From DATJPR01 sp035506295 (GTDB taxonomy: Bacteria; Bacteroidota; Ignavibacteria; UBA10030; UBA6906): a stretch of DNA of 39,971 nucleotides. Where the stretch lies: assembly GCA_035506295.1 (NCBI GenBank), contig DATJPR010000051.1, forward strand, positions 1 through 39,971, in the 5' to 3' direction. This document shows positions 1 to 8,007 of this stretch, piece by piece. Below the pieces are notes generated by a model. The model saw nothing but the letters and a program-made list of their open reading frames with translations. It ran no database searches and was not told where the DNA came from. Made by a program: the position numbers and the translations under genes. The stretch's first letter is position 1; the number at the start of each line of letters is the position of its first letter.

Positions 1-896
1 TGCAGAACTTTTGCTTTCTCGTCGGGGAACTGCGCCGCAATCGTGACAAGCTCGAAGTCGCGATTCCTGAAGCGAAGGTTCGTCTCGACCAGGTTGTCGA
101 ATTCCGATACGCACGGCCCGCACCACGTTGCCCACACATTGATGACCCGAATTTTCCCGGAATGATTCTCCCGGAGCTCCGTGAGCGCCGCGGCGTCCAC
201 GGGTTCCAGCGTCACCGGTTCCGCCTGCACCTTTGCCAGCCACTCTTTGTTCGGTTCCGCCTTCTCTGCCCATTTGATGGAACATCCGAAGACCATCGTC
301 TCCGTCACGGGAGGGTCCTTGCCTGCCAGCAACGCGTCGAGCGCGTTTCTGGTGTCCTGATTCTTCACCAGGTTCTCGCGTTCCGAATCGTCGATCCGCC
401 CTCGGTACCGGAGCCGTCGCGCCGCGTCGAAAATGAACACATGCGGCGTCGCGGCCGGACCGAACTGGCGCGCCACAGACTCCGTCGGACCGTCGTTGAG
501 ATAGGGAAAATTGAAGTGGCGATCCTTCGCACGGATCTTCATTGCGGCGAATGAGTCGTCAAGGTCAGTGTAGCCCATCTCATCGAGTCTGACAGACTCA
601 GCATGATTGGGATTGATGGCCACAAATGCGACGCCTCGAGGACGATAATCGCTCACAAGCTTTTTGATGCGCTCCTCATAGGCCTGCGCCGTGGGACAGT
701 GATTGCAGGTGAAGACCACAACGAGGAGTTTCGCCCGTGCGAATTCCTTCAAGGAATGCATCCGGCCGTCCACTCCTGGAAGTGTGAATGCGGGTGCAGG
801 TGAACCAAGGGCGAGAATGGGATGATCTGGCTGCTGGGCAACGCTTTGTGCGAGAGCGAAGGTCAGCGTCGGAATGAGAATGAGGAGAAGTCTCAT
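1..896 (-). CDS. Secreted redoxin with two thioredoxin-like domains (3' end missing)
   Basis: The reading frame starts at ATG 896 and runs off the left edge, so 298 codons are visible and the C-terminus is missing. Residues 1-19 form a signal peptide (MRLLLILIPTLTFALAQS). The first domain is peroxiredoxin/AhpC-TSA-like: a GSPAPAFTLPGVDG entry and a CNHCP motif with Cys64 and Cys67, followed by the region that ends in a predicted VFIFD strand. A second thioredoxin domain begins near residue 225 and carries ATWCGPC with Cys259 and Cys262. This resembles periplasmic thiol-disulfide proteins of the TlpA/ResA type, here as a tandem fusion. Its likely role is disulfide reduction or peroxide defence in the periplasm; the substrate cannot be read from sequence. 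It is divergent from the glycosidase at 1099, with about 200 bases between the two starts. Confidence 0.85.
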   Translation of the reverse strand, partial: MRLLLILIPTLTFALAQSVAQQPDHPILALGSPAPAFTLPGVDGRMHSLKEFARAKLLVVVFTCNHCPTAQAYEERIKKLVSDYRPRGVAFVAINPNHAESVRLDEMGYTDLDDSFAAMKIRAKDRHFNFPYLNDGPTESVARQFGPAATPHVFIFDAARRLRYRGRIDDSERENLVKNQDTRNALDALLAGKDPPVTETMVFGCSIKWAEKAEPNKEWLAKVQAEPVTLEPVDAAALTELRENHSGKIRVINVWATWCGPCVSEFDNLVETNLRFRNRDFELVTIAAQFPDEKAKVL

Positions 897-1098
897 GAAG
901 GTATGCCTGGTCTGAGAATCACATGGGTCGAACGCCGATTACAAAGTAGTGCCTGGATTCTGAAAATGCAATTGGAATATCAGGGCGACGGTCATGATCG
1001 CAACCGCGCCGAAGCCCCCGGATGAACTTCATGCGGTCTTGTTATTCGAGAAGAGTCGGAGTATCTTGCCGAACACCTCCGTAATTGCCTGGACTCCC

Positions 1099-2775
1099 AT
1101 GAACCGTCGAAACTTCATTAGAACCAGCGGCATCTCGTTGTTGTCGCTTCTCACGCACAAGGCTCTCGGATCTTCACCTCTTCCGAAAAGCGGCAACACT
1201 CTTGGACTCCCTGACGGTGTTACAGGACGTGTTAAAGGGCAACCGGTGACGATGACGAAGGGTGGTGGGTCAGGATGGAACTATCACGATATCAACGTCT
1301 CGATGCAGGAAGCCGGAGAGGCCCTGGCAGTCTTTCTCGAGGCGCCTTCCTCCACACTCTCGAGCATCACCTTGCATTGGCGAATCCCCGCGGTGAAGCC
1401 CACGTCGATCATGAACGACCACTGGGAGCGCACCTATGGTGACGTTTCTTGGCATCGTTGGAGTGCATCCGAGAAGCTGCCGTGGTATTTCCTGGAATTC
1501 GATGGCAGAAGGACCCGGGGGTGTGGTGTGAAGACCGGGGCGAAGGCATTCTGTGCGTGGCAGGTCTCGAATGAGGAGCTGCTCCTGACGCTGGATACGC
1601 AAAACGGTGGCGAGGGGGTGACGCTGGGAGAACGGGTTCTCTCTGTTGCCGAGATCGTGACCATATCGAGCGCAGAAGGGGAAACGCCGCATTCGACTGC
1701 ACAACGTTTCATGGGGATGTTGTGCGACCACCCCCGGATGCCGAAAGATCCGGTCTACGGAATCAACGACTGGTACTTCACGTATGGACGCAACTCCAAA
1801 GAACTGATTCTCGCGCACACAGGCCTGATTGCCCCGCTCGCCGATGGGCTTGACAATCGACCCTTCTCCGTCATCGATGCCGGATGGTTTCGCACGTCCG
1901 CTGCGGCGTCCGAAGACGTGGCGTGGAGCGATGATATGGGGGTTCCCAACAGCAAATTCGGGGACATGCATCAGGTGGCAGAAGAAATCAGGCGGTTGGG
2001 GATGCGCCCCGGAATCTGGACCCGCCCGCTTTGCGGCAGCTCCACCGATGCGCCATCGCGTATGCTGCCGGTGATTCATGGTCGAGCAGAAAAGGAACCT
2101 GTTCTCGATCCGTCAATACCGGAGAATCTCGAGCGGGTCCGAGGACTACTTCGCCTCTACAGAGAGTGGGGGTATGAGCTCGTCAAGTTCGACTTCACCT
2201 CATTCGACATCTTCGGCAAATGGGGTTTTGAGATGACGAAGGAAGGACTCATGACAGACCCGGGATGGCACTTGCATGATCGCTCGAGGACCAATGCAGA
2301 AATCGTCCTCGATCTCTACCATGCTGTCCGGGACGGTGCTGGAGATGCGTACGTGATCAGCTGCAACACCTTCGGGCATCTGGCTGCCGGCATCTTCGAG
2401 TTGAACCGCATCGGAGATGATACTTCAGGCCTGGAATGGGACCGGACGCGAAGGATGGGAGTCAACACGCTCGCTTTCAGGGGAATTCACCACGGCCGCT
2501 TCTATGCCGCCGACCCTGATTGCGTGGGAGTAACTGAGAAGATCGCATGGGAGCGGAACAGTCGTTGGTTGGAACTGGTGGCCCGGAGTGGTGTCCCGCT
2601 CTTCATTTCCGCAGACCCGAAGGCAACCGGCACGACCCAGAAGGCCGCGATCAAGGGGAGCTTCGCCCTCGCATCACGAGCGCAACCGCTCGGAGAACCG
2701 CTCGATTGGATGGAGCGCGCTGTGCCTGAAAACTGGAGATTCGACGGAGAGACGGAACATTTCTCGTGGGACTGA
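1099..2775 (+). CDS. Tat-exported alpha-galactosidase-like glycoside hydrolase (GH36/GH27 type)
   Basis: The protein has 558 residues. I chose ATG 1099 because it begins with MNRRNFIRTSG, a twin-arginine signal; longer in-frame starts add unrelated residues. The second half is a TIM barrel of clan GH-D type. It has a VIDAGW strand, a GIWTRP strand, a VKFDF motif whose Asp365 should be the nucleophile, and a RIGDDTS motif whose Asp440/441 matches the acid/base RxSDD site of GH36 alpha-galactosidases. The N-terminal half (about 45-215) looks like the beta-sandwich that precedes the barrel in GH36. Function is inferred as exo-hydrolysis of alpha-galactosides or a related sugar outside the cytoplasm. 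The gene stands alone, converging on the ABC operon end at 2827. GH family membership is firm at clan level; the exact substrate is open. Confidence 0.8.
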   Translation: MNRRNFIRTSGISLLSLLTHKALGSSPLPKSGNTLGLPDGVTGRVKGQPVTMTKGGGSGWNYHDINVSMQEAGEALAVFLEAPSSTLSSITLHWRIPAVKPTSIMNDHWERTYGDVSWHRWSASEKLPWYFLEFDGRRTRGCGVKTGAKAFCAWQVSNEELLLTLDTQNGGEGVTLGERVLSVAEIVTISSAEGETPHSTAQRFMGMLCDHPRMPKDPVYGINDWYFTYGRNSKELILAHTGLIAPLADGLDNRPFSVIDAGWFRTSAAASEDVAWSDDMGVPNSKFGDMHQVAEEIRRLGMRPGIWTRPLCGSSTDAPSRMLPVIHGRAEKEPVLDPSIPENLERVRGLLRLYREWGYELVKFDFTSFDIFGKWGFEMTKEGLMTDPGWHLHDRSRTNAEIVLDLYHAVRDGAGDAYVISCNTFGHLAAGIFELNRIGDDTSGLEWDRTRRMGVNTLAFRGIHHGRFYAADPDCVGVTEKIAWERNSRWLELVARSGVPLFISADPKATGTTQKAAIKGSFALASRAQPLGEPLDWMERAVPENWRFDGETEHFSWD

Positions 2776-2826
2776 CCGCATGCCGAACGCTCACTGTCTC
2801 AAAGTCCTAAAGTCTCACTCTTCCGC

Positions 2827-3666
2827 CTACGTCGCCTTCACTCCGGTCGACAGATCCATCATCATGTCCTCGATCGAGTAGACGTACTGAACAAATTTCG
2901 GGTCACGCTTCACCTTGCGGGTCTTGTCGAACGGAAGGTCGATCGATACGTGGTGGATGATTCTCCCCGGATTCGCCTGCATGATGTAGATGTCCGTTCC
3001 CAGGTAGACTGCTTCCGGGATATCGTGCGTCACAAAGACGATGGTCGTCGCGGTGTTCACCTTCCAAAGCCGTTCCCATATTCCCAGCAGCATATCCTGC
3101 ATACGCAGACGCGTATTCACGTCAAGCGCACCGAAGGGTTCATCCATCAAGAGAAGATTCGGATTTGAAACCAGACTGCGTGCAATGGCCACCCGTTGCA
3201 GCTGCCCGCCTGAAAGAAGGGGATACTGCGCATATTTATTGGCGTGTTCTTCGAGGTCGCAGATCTTGATGAATTCCATTGCCCGGTCAGTCCGCTCCTT
3301 CTTCGCCACTCCCTTTATCGCGAGCGCGAGGCTGACGTTCTCGATAACCGTGAGCCATGGGAACGAACTGTACTGCTGAAACACCATCCCCACATGATCG
3401 TCCTCCTTCCGCGGTTTCCCGTAGAGGAAGATCTCGCCTTCTGACGGTTGCTGCAGCCCCGCAATATATCGCAGGACAGTCGACTTCCCACAGCCCGACG
3501 GGCCGAGCAGGCAGATGAATTGCCCCTTGTTCGGGACATCTTCGATCAGCAAATTCATCCCACTGATCACTGTCTTCTTTTTCCCATCGTCCTCGTACCA
3601 TTGTGCAATGTTTCTCAGCTCGATAACATCGGGATAGGCGGTATTCACCATCTTGACGGGTTCCAT
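2827..3666 (-). CDS. ABC transporter ATP-binding protein, NitT/TauT (SsuB/TauB) type
   Basis: A 279-residue ATPase with every expected motif: Walker A GPSGCGKST (55-63), Q-loop FQQ (96-98), signature LSGGQ (151-155), Walker B LLLMDEPFGALD (171-182) and switch His214 in VTHD. Length and spacing match the SsuB/TauB/NrtD group that powers import of nitrate, sulfonates or related anions. Its ATG shares one base with the permease stop (TGATG at 3664-3668), so the two are translationally coupled. It is the last gene of the five-gene operon 2827-7864. The residues GMNLLIEDVPNKGQF before Walker A fit the family, while the long stretch around 185-210 (WERLWKVNTATT) is slightly extended. Substrate cannot be assigned; the fused binding protein upstream makes a plain importer role uncertain. 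Confidence 0.93.
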   Translation of the reverse strand: MEPVKMVNTAYPDVIELRNIAQWYEDDGKKKTVISGMNLLIEDVPNKGQFICLLGPSGCGKSTVLRYIAGLQQPSEGEIFLYGKPRKEDDHVGMVFQQYSSFPWLTVIENVSLALAIKGVAKKERTDRAMEFIKICDLEEHANKYAQYPLLSGGQLQRVAIARSLVSNPNLLLMDEPFGALDVNTRLRMQDMLLGIWERLWKVNTATTIVFVTHDIPEAVYLGTDIYIMQANPGRIIHHVSIDLPFDKTRKVKRDPKFVQYVYSIEDMMMDLSTGVKAT

Positions 3667-4457
3667 CAGGCGGTCTCCTTCGCGTACTTGAACCCGAATG
3701 AACGCCGATCGAGCCAGAGGAAGATCTTATCCTGGATGATACCGATGAGAATGATCACGAAGAGCACGGCGAAAACCTTGTCGAGCCTGCTTTGACGGGC
3801 TGCGCGGAAAATCAGGGCGCCGAGACCACCCTCATTATTCACCATCTCTGCGACGATGATGTACGTCCAGGAGATCGCCGTCAGCACGCGGATGTCATCG
3901 GAGAGCTTCGAAAGAACTCCGGGAATGAAGACCCGCACAATGACCTGCCAGCGACTTGCTCCGAGCGTCTCCGCCGTCTGCACATAGACATCGTCGACTT
4001 CCTTGACACGCTGGACCACGACGGGAAGCAGGTAGACAAAGATGCCGAAGGCCAGAAACTGGACCTTCATATTGAGGTAGATGCCGAACCAGGCGATGAA
4101 CAATCCGGTAACAGCGGTAAGCGGCACGTAGCGAATCGCGTCGACATATCGATTGACGACCGCCCCGACAGGCGTAAAGAGTCCGACCGCCATGCCGAGC
4201 GGGATAGAGATCAGAATAGCCTGGAAGTACCCCAGAAGGTTAATCTTGATGGAGAAATACGCATTCTTGATCAGAAAGTCCTCAAAGTGCAGTTCCGGAA
4301 ACGAAGAGAGGACAACCAGCGGGGATGGCAGGATAGCCGGGGAATCGATTTTCATGGCTACCAGCTGCCAGAAGACAAGAAACCCGATCAGCCCGCATAT
4401 CTCGAGGAGAAGCTGTTGCCGCTTGGGCATTGGGTACCGCAGCTCAAAAATGCTCAT
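3666..4457 (-). CDS. ABC transporter permease, NitT/TauT (SsuC/TauC) type
   Basis: Start chosen at ATG 4457 (MSIFELRYPMPKRQQ); an in-frame upstream extension to 4613 would overlap the preceding gene and has no membrane-protein character. The resulting 263-residue protein has about six hydrophobic segments (first at 16-34, last at 224-243). It carries the EAA coupling loop TAETLGASRWQVIVRVFIPG, which contacts the ATPase. It matches BPD_transp_1 permeases of SsuC/TauC length. It lies 85 bases after the fused binding protein and overlaps the ATPase gene by one base. A stem-loop sits in the gap to the upstream gene (4491-4518). No substrate can be read. Confidence 0.92.
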   Translation of the reverse strand: MSIFELRYPMPKRQQLLLEICGLIGFLVFWQLVAMKIDSPAILPSPLVVLSSFPELHFEDFLIKNAYFSIKINLLGYFQAILISIPLGMAVGLFTPVGAVVNRYVDAIRYVPLTAVTGLFIAWFGIYLNMKVQFLAFGIFVYLLPVVVQRVKEVDDVYVQTAETLGASRWQVIVRVFIPGVLSKLSDDIRVLTAISWTYIIVAEMVNNEGGLGALIFRAARQSRLDKVFAVLFVIILIGIIQDKIFLWLDRRSFGFKYAKETA

Positions 4458-4490
4458 ATCGTCTCCGGTGGTTCCTCGTATTATGCACGA

Positions 4491-4518
4491 AACGCAGGGA
4501 AGTTTCCCTCCCCGCGTT
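4491..4518 (-). other. Intercistronic stem-loop between binding-protein and permease genes
   Basis: On the minus strand the stem is AACGC then AGGGAA, pairing with TTCCCT then GCGTT. This gives 11 base pairs with a 4-base bulge (GGGG) and a 2-base loop as drawn. There is no T-run after it, so it is not a canonical terminator. Hairpins at this place in ABC operons often protect the binding-protein mRNA or reduce read-through into the permease; here that role is inferred. Confidence 0.55.
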
Positions 4519-4542
4519 CCGTGTCCGATGTTCGTGTTGCGA

Positions 4543-6102
4543 CTATTCGGGTAGCAATTCGAAATCCGTCCGTCTGTTCTGCTGGCGCCCTTCGGGCGTC
4601 CCGTTGTCGGCAACCGGTTTGTCGGGCCCGTTGCCGGTCACGACAAAGCGATTCCGGTCGAAGTGATGCTCTGTGGCAAGATAGTCCGCCACGGTTTGCG
4701 CTCTGCGAAGCGAGAGCGTCTTGTTCATCTCACGCGAACCGACGTTGTCGGTATTTCCCTCGATTCTGATCCGTGCTTTTGCGAAGCCTGCCGCCAAGTC
4801 CACGAAATTGTGATCGATGATATACTTTGCGTTGTCGTCCAGTGTCGCAGACCCGGACGAGAACACGATCGTCAGCTTCTTGGTGCTGATCGGTTCGGCG
4901 GTCGCCATCGCCGCTGTGGGTTTGGAGAACTTCGCCTCGCCCTCGGCCATCTGCGCATCGCCCACCAGCTGAATCTCCCGGATGAGGGACGGATCGGCGA
5001 TCATCCGCCAGGACGGAACATTGCCCTGCACGTACGGCTTGCCCGACTTGTCGAGGGTCTTCGCAAACTCCAGCGCCATCCTGTCGTAGAGCTTTTCTCC
5101 GCCGACGCCCGTGTATTTGCCTTCGAGGTCGAAGAAATTGACGTTGTCGCCGTAGGTCGCGAGGCGTGCATTGTCAATAGCCGTAGCGCAGAAATCGACC
5201 GGCTGGTTGAAGCCCGCTGCGAGGAGATTCGCGGCTGTCGTTCTTGCCGCGCCCCCCGCATTGATCTCACCGTTTCCTTTGAGGACGCCCGTGAGGAACG
5301 CTTTCAACGCATCGCGGCGTTTCTCGATCGTCGACTGTTTGACGAGCCACACGTCGGCGATGATATGAGTGGCGGTCTTCGTATTCACGAGCACTTTGCT
5401 GCCGGGGACCTTCGCGACGCAGTCCATGTCGTCGGGCGACCAGACCACCGCCGCATCGACCTGCTGCTTCTTGAAGAGATCCGCCGCATCGATGCCGTTC
5501 GCGACTTCGACGATCTCGACGTCGTTCCAGCGCACTTCACCGGCGTCCATCAGCCACAGAAGAAGCGTGTGCGAGGGTGTCATGGGGGCGACCGCGATCT
5601 TCTTCCCTTTCAAGTCGCCCGCCTGGTTGATGCCCCGACGAACGACGATCGCGTCGCCGCCGCGGCTCCAGTCGATCTGACCGATGACCTTCGGGGAGAA
5701 TTCCTTGAGGCCGTTGACTTCGGTCGTGAACGCGTCGATGGTGCAGAAGCCGAGCACGTCGATGTCGCCGCTCTTCCACGCCTCACGGCTCGCGTTGAAG
5801 TCGTCGATGAGCTTGAATTCGACGAGCTGTCCGAAGTCCGTGTAATATCTGCTCTCCCTGGAGGCGGCAAAGCCGTTGTTGAAATACACCCCTCCCGCAA
5901 ATCCTCCCCACGTGTTGATGCCGACCACGAGTTTTCCCGCGTGATCGGAGGATGTCTCGCGGGCCGAAGAACCCGTCGTTTCCGACGGGACGATCTTGCC
6001 GGCGATGTCGGGATTCTTGCGCAGGAACAACAGGGCGGCGATCGCGAGCCCCACAATCACAATCCCGATGACGATCTTGGAAAACGGAGTGAGTTGCGAC
6101 AT
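4543..6102 (-). CDS. Membrane-anchored NMT1/THI5-like substrate-binding protein fused to OmpA C-terminal domain
   Basis: The protein has 519 residues. Residues 8-27 form one transmembrane anchor (IVIGIVIVGLAIAALLFL) with no lipobox, so it should sit in the inner membrane facing the periplasm. Residues about 57-330 match NitT/TauT periplasmic binding proteins: KLVVGINTWGG, DIDVLGFCTIDAF, DLKGKKIAV and DAAVVWSPDD. Residues about 405-517 are an OmpA/MotB peptidoglycan-binding domain: EGNTDNVGS has Asp452 and SLRRA has Arg467, the 15-residue D-to-R spacing seen in OmpA, and NRRTDFELLPE ends the protein. Thus one chain combines an inner-membrane anchor, a ligand-binding domain and cell-wall binding. 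The RBS AGAAGGA lies ahead of ATG 6102. It is the third gene of the operon, between the PspA-like gene and the permease. Confidence 0.9.
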   Translation of the reverse strand: MSQLTPFSKIVIGIVIVGLAIAALLFLRKNPDIAGKIVPSETTGSSARETSSDHAGKLVVGINTWGGFAGGVYFNNGFAASRESRYYTDFGQLVEFKLIDDFNASREAWKSGDIDVLGFCTIDAFTTEVNGLKEFSPKVIGQIDWSRGGDAIVVRRGINQAGDLKGKKIAVAPMTPSHTLLLWLMDAGEVRWNDVEIVEVANGIDAADLFKKQQVDAAVVWSPDDMDCVAKVPGSKVLVNTKTATHIIADVWLVKQSTIEKRRDALKAFLTGVLKGNGEINAGGAARTTAANLLAAGFNQPVDFCATAIDNARLATYGDNVNFFDLEGKYTGVGGEKLYDRMALEFAKTLDKSGKPYVQGNVPSWRMIADPSLIREIQLVGDAQMAEGEAKFSKPTAAMATAEPISTKKLTIVFSSGSATLDDNAKYIIDHNFVDLAAGFAKARIRIEGNTDNVGSREMNKTLSLRRAQTVADYLATEHHFDRNRFVVTGNGPDKPVADNGTPEGRQQNRRTDFELLPE

Positions 6103-6118
6103 TGTCAGGATCCTTCTG

Positions 6119-7153
6119 TTATTTGTTCAGCAGCGACTTGTACTGGTTGTCATCGGTCCCGTCCGCCTTCGCGACTGGCACATTCTGTGGCGAAGAGGAG
6201 GACGCCGGGATGTTCGAGGCCTGGCCGTCGGTCAACAGCGCCGGCACGCCTTCTTTTTCCCACTTCTCCAACAGCTTCATGCCTTTCTCTTCGAATGCGC
6301 CGTTCTGGAGATCGATCGCCTGCATGATTTCGGAAGACTCTTCGACGAAGCGTTCCATCGCTCCCGCCTTCATGCTGATGTCGTTCTGGATGGCCTCCAT
6401 CGCCTGGTCGAAGAGCACCTTCTTATCAGGATCGCCGGAGAGGATACTCATCGCGGACTTGAACGCGTTGAATCCCGTTCGGATGACTTCACGTTCCTGC
6501 TTGATGTTTTCGACCTGGTTCTGATAGTCCATGACTACGACCGCCGCACCCTTCTTCATCTTGTCGAGGATCCGATAGAGCGTCTCAAGCTTCGCGAGAA
6601 GGTTCTGGAATTTCTGGATTCGTGCGTCGAGTCGCCCCGCCTGATTCGTGTAGACCATGATCTGTGCGTTGTCCAACCCCTGCTTCTTCCCGGTCTTCGC
6701 GAGGTTGAGCTGCTCGTCCATTTCCTCCTTCGCCTTGTCAATCGCGTCATTGAGTTTCCGCCTTGCTCCTGCGAGGGTCTCGATCTTTTCTTCGAGGTTC
6801 TCCAGCTGCTTCTTCAGGTGAGCGATGTAGCTCTCGATAATGGCCACCGGGTCCAGTTGGATAAAGAGGCCGGTGATGCCGCGCATGATCGCCTTGTACA
6901 GATACCAGGCGAGGTTGCGCACCTGTGGATCGAGAATCATGAAGACGATCACGAACAGCACGACTCCGAGGAGCGTCAGCTGAATCAGGTTCTTCGTCAT
7001 CTCGATGAGATAGGGGAGAAGCTTGTACAGGACATAGAGGAGTCCTCCGCCGATCCCGATTGCGAACAGAAGACCGACCTTTCCTTCTTTGCGACTCCAG
7101 AACGATTTCACCGTCTGTGTCGATACAGTTGCAGGTAGAAGACCATCAGCCAT
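6119..7153 (-). CDS. Inner-membrane protein with long PspA-like coiled coil
   Basis: A 344-residue protein not assigned to a named family here. Two hydrophobic segments lie near the N-terminus (about 28-50, LLFAIGIGGGLLYVLYKLL; and about 57-75, LIQLTLLGVVLFVIVFMIL). A long charged helical region follows (about 105-290), with heptad patterns such as LKKQLENLEEKIETLAGARRKL. The order resembles PspA/IM30 or other ESCRT-III-like proteins, and the segment AMEAIQNDISMKAGAMERF fits that pattern, but this is by eye only. The tail (300-344) is Ser/Pro-rich and probably disordered. RBS AAAGGA precedes ATG 7153. The stop lies 16 bases before the fused binding protein, so the two are one transcript. A membrane-shaping or scaffold role for the operon is inferred. 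Confidence 0.8.
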   Translation of the reverse strand: MADGLLPATVSTQTVKSFWSRKEGKVGLLFAIGIGGGLLYVLYKLLPYLIEMTKNLIQLTLLGVVLFVIVFMILDPQVRNLAWYLYKAIMRGITGLFIQLDPVAIIESYIAHLKKQLENLEEKIETLAGARRKLNDAIDKAKEEMDEQLNLAKTGKKQGLDNAQIMVYTNQAGRLDARIQKFQNLLAKLETLYRILDKMKKGAAVVVMDYQNQVENIKQEREVIRTGFNAFKSAMSILSGDPDKKVLFDQAMEAIQNDISMKAGAMERFVEESSEIMQAIDLQNGAFEEKGMKLLEKWEKEGVPALLTDGQASNIPASSSSPQNVPVAKADGTDDNQYKSLLNK

Positions 7154-7171
7154 GGTTCTGTTCCTTTGAGG

Positions 7172-7864
7172 TTATTTTCTGGAAGGTTTCGGTTGCTGTG
7201 CCGCGAGCTCATTGCTCAAATAGGTCTGGAGCTTTCCCTTGTCCCCCTGGAGTCGCTGCTTCAGGATGTTGTACGCCGCCAGGAACCCTGCTTTGCGCCG
7301 ATCCAGCCTTGCATTGATGTCGGCCAGCTCGGCCTGGCCCTTCGCGATGCCTTGCTGGTTGAGATTCATGGTGGCGGTAAGTTTCTGAATCTCCGCGGCA
7401 TGATCCGAGTTCTCATCCGTGAGTCGCTTGATCTCCCGTTCCTTCTGGACCACCGTATCGTTTACCGTGGAGCGCAGCGCTTCATCGAACTTGTCCTTTT
7501 CGCCGTCCAGAATTCCCTGATAGTAGTCGAACGACTCGATGAGTTGGCGTAGATCGCAACCGAAACTCTGAAGCGTGGCGTACGCTGCCTTGTACCGGGT
7601 CGCTTCATCCATCGGGAGCGATTCCATGTTCTTCAGAGATTTCGAGAAGTCCAGATAATCCTGCTGACTGGGGAGGTTGGCTTTTTCCAGAGCGCCTTCG
7701 AGCTGCTGAACAAAAACTGATGTGTCACCTTCCGAGGCGGGTGGAGACTGCCTTGCATCAGATTGCGCCGGCCCGGTCGGAGAGGAAGAGTCCGGAGACG
7801 AACCCTCGGGCTCGGACGATTGGTCATCACTACTTTGCTTGATCCAGAGATCCTTGAATTTCAT
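7172..7864 (-). CDS. Soluble coiled-coil protein with disordered Ser/Pro N-terminus, first gene of the ABC operon
   Basis: A 230-residue protein that I do not recognise. Residues 1-10 are basic and amphipathic (MKFKDLWIKQ). Residues 11-50 are rich in Ser, Pro, Asp and Gln and look disordered. Residues 50-120 are helical. Residues about 120-200 form a coiled coil (KEREIKRLTDENSDHAAEIQ) and the C-terminus is basic (KPSRK). It has no signal peptide or membrane segment, so it should be cytoplasmic. The start at 7864 is supported by GGAG eight bases upstream. It lies 18 bases before the membrane coiled-coil gene, which suggests the two proteins pair through their coiled coils. It is the first gene after the strong promoter at 8008-8036. 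Confidence 0.75.
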   Translation of the reverse strand: MKFKDLWIKQSSDDQSSEPEGSSPDSSSPTGPAQSDARQSPPASEGDTSVFVQQLEGALEKANLPSQQDYLDFSKSLKNMESLPMDEATRYKAAYATLQSFGCDLRQLIESFDYYQGILDGEKDKFDEALRSTVNDTVVQKEREIKRLTDENSDHAAEIQKLTATMNLNQQGIAKGQAELADINARLDRRKAGFLAAYNILKQRLQGDKGKLQTYLSNELAAQQPKPSRK

Positions 7865-8007
7865 GAGAACTCTCCGAGACGATCGATGGCGTCCTGACTG
7901 ATATCACCTGCGAAGGGCAACGACAGTAGAGTCCGGTGCCCGGAGAAGCTCACTCGGCTACATTGAGGAAAGGAATGATGGGAACTGCGAATAACGCGTT
8001 GACACCT

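Noticed and set aside
1270..2079. Minus-strand 269-codon frame opposite the GH36-like gene
   Set aside because: Shadow; the plus strand has the Tat signal and catalytic Asp motifs.
3792..4769. Plus-strand 325-codon open frame over the permease
   Set aside because: Shadow of the permease; the EAA loop and membrane helices are on the minus strand.
4663..6327. Long plus-strand open frame of 554 codons opposite the OmpA-fused binding protein
   Set aside because: Composition is His/Arg/Asp-rich shadow coding; the minus strand has clear domains and motifs across the same stretch.
5996..7138. Plus-strand open frame opposite the PspA-like gene
   Set aside because: No RBS or family pattern; the minus-strand protein has coherent membrane helices and heptads.
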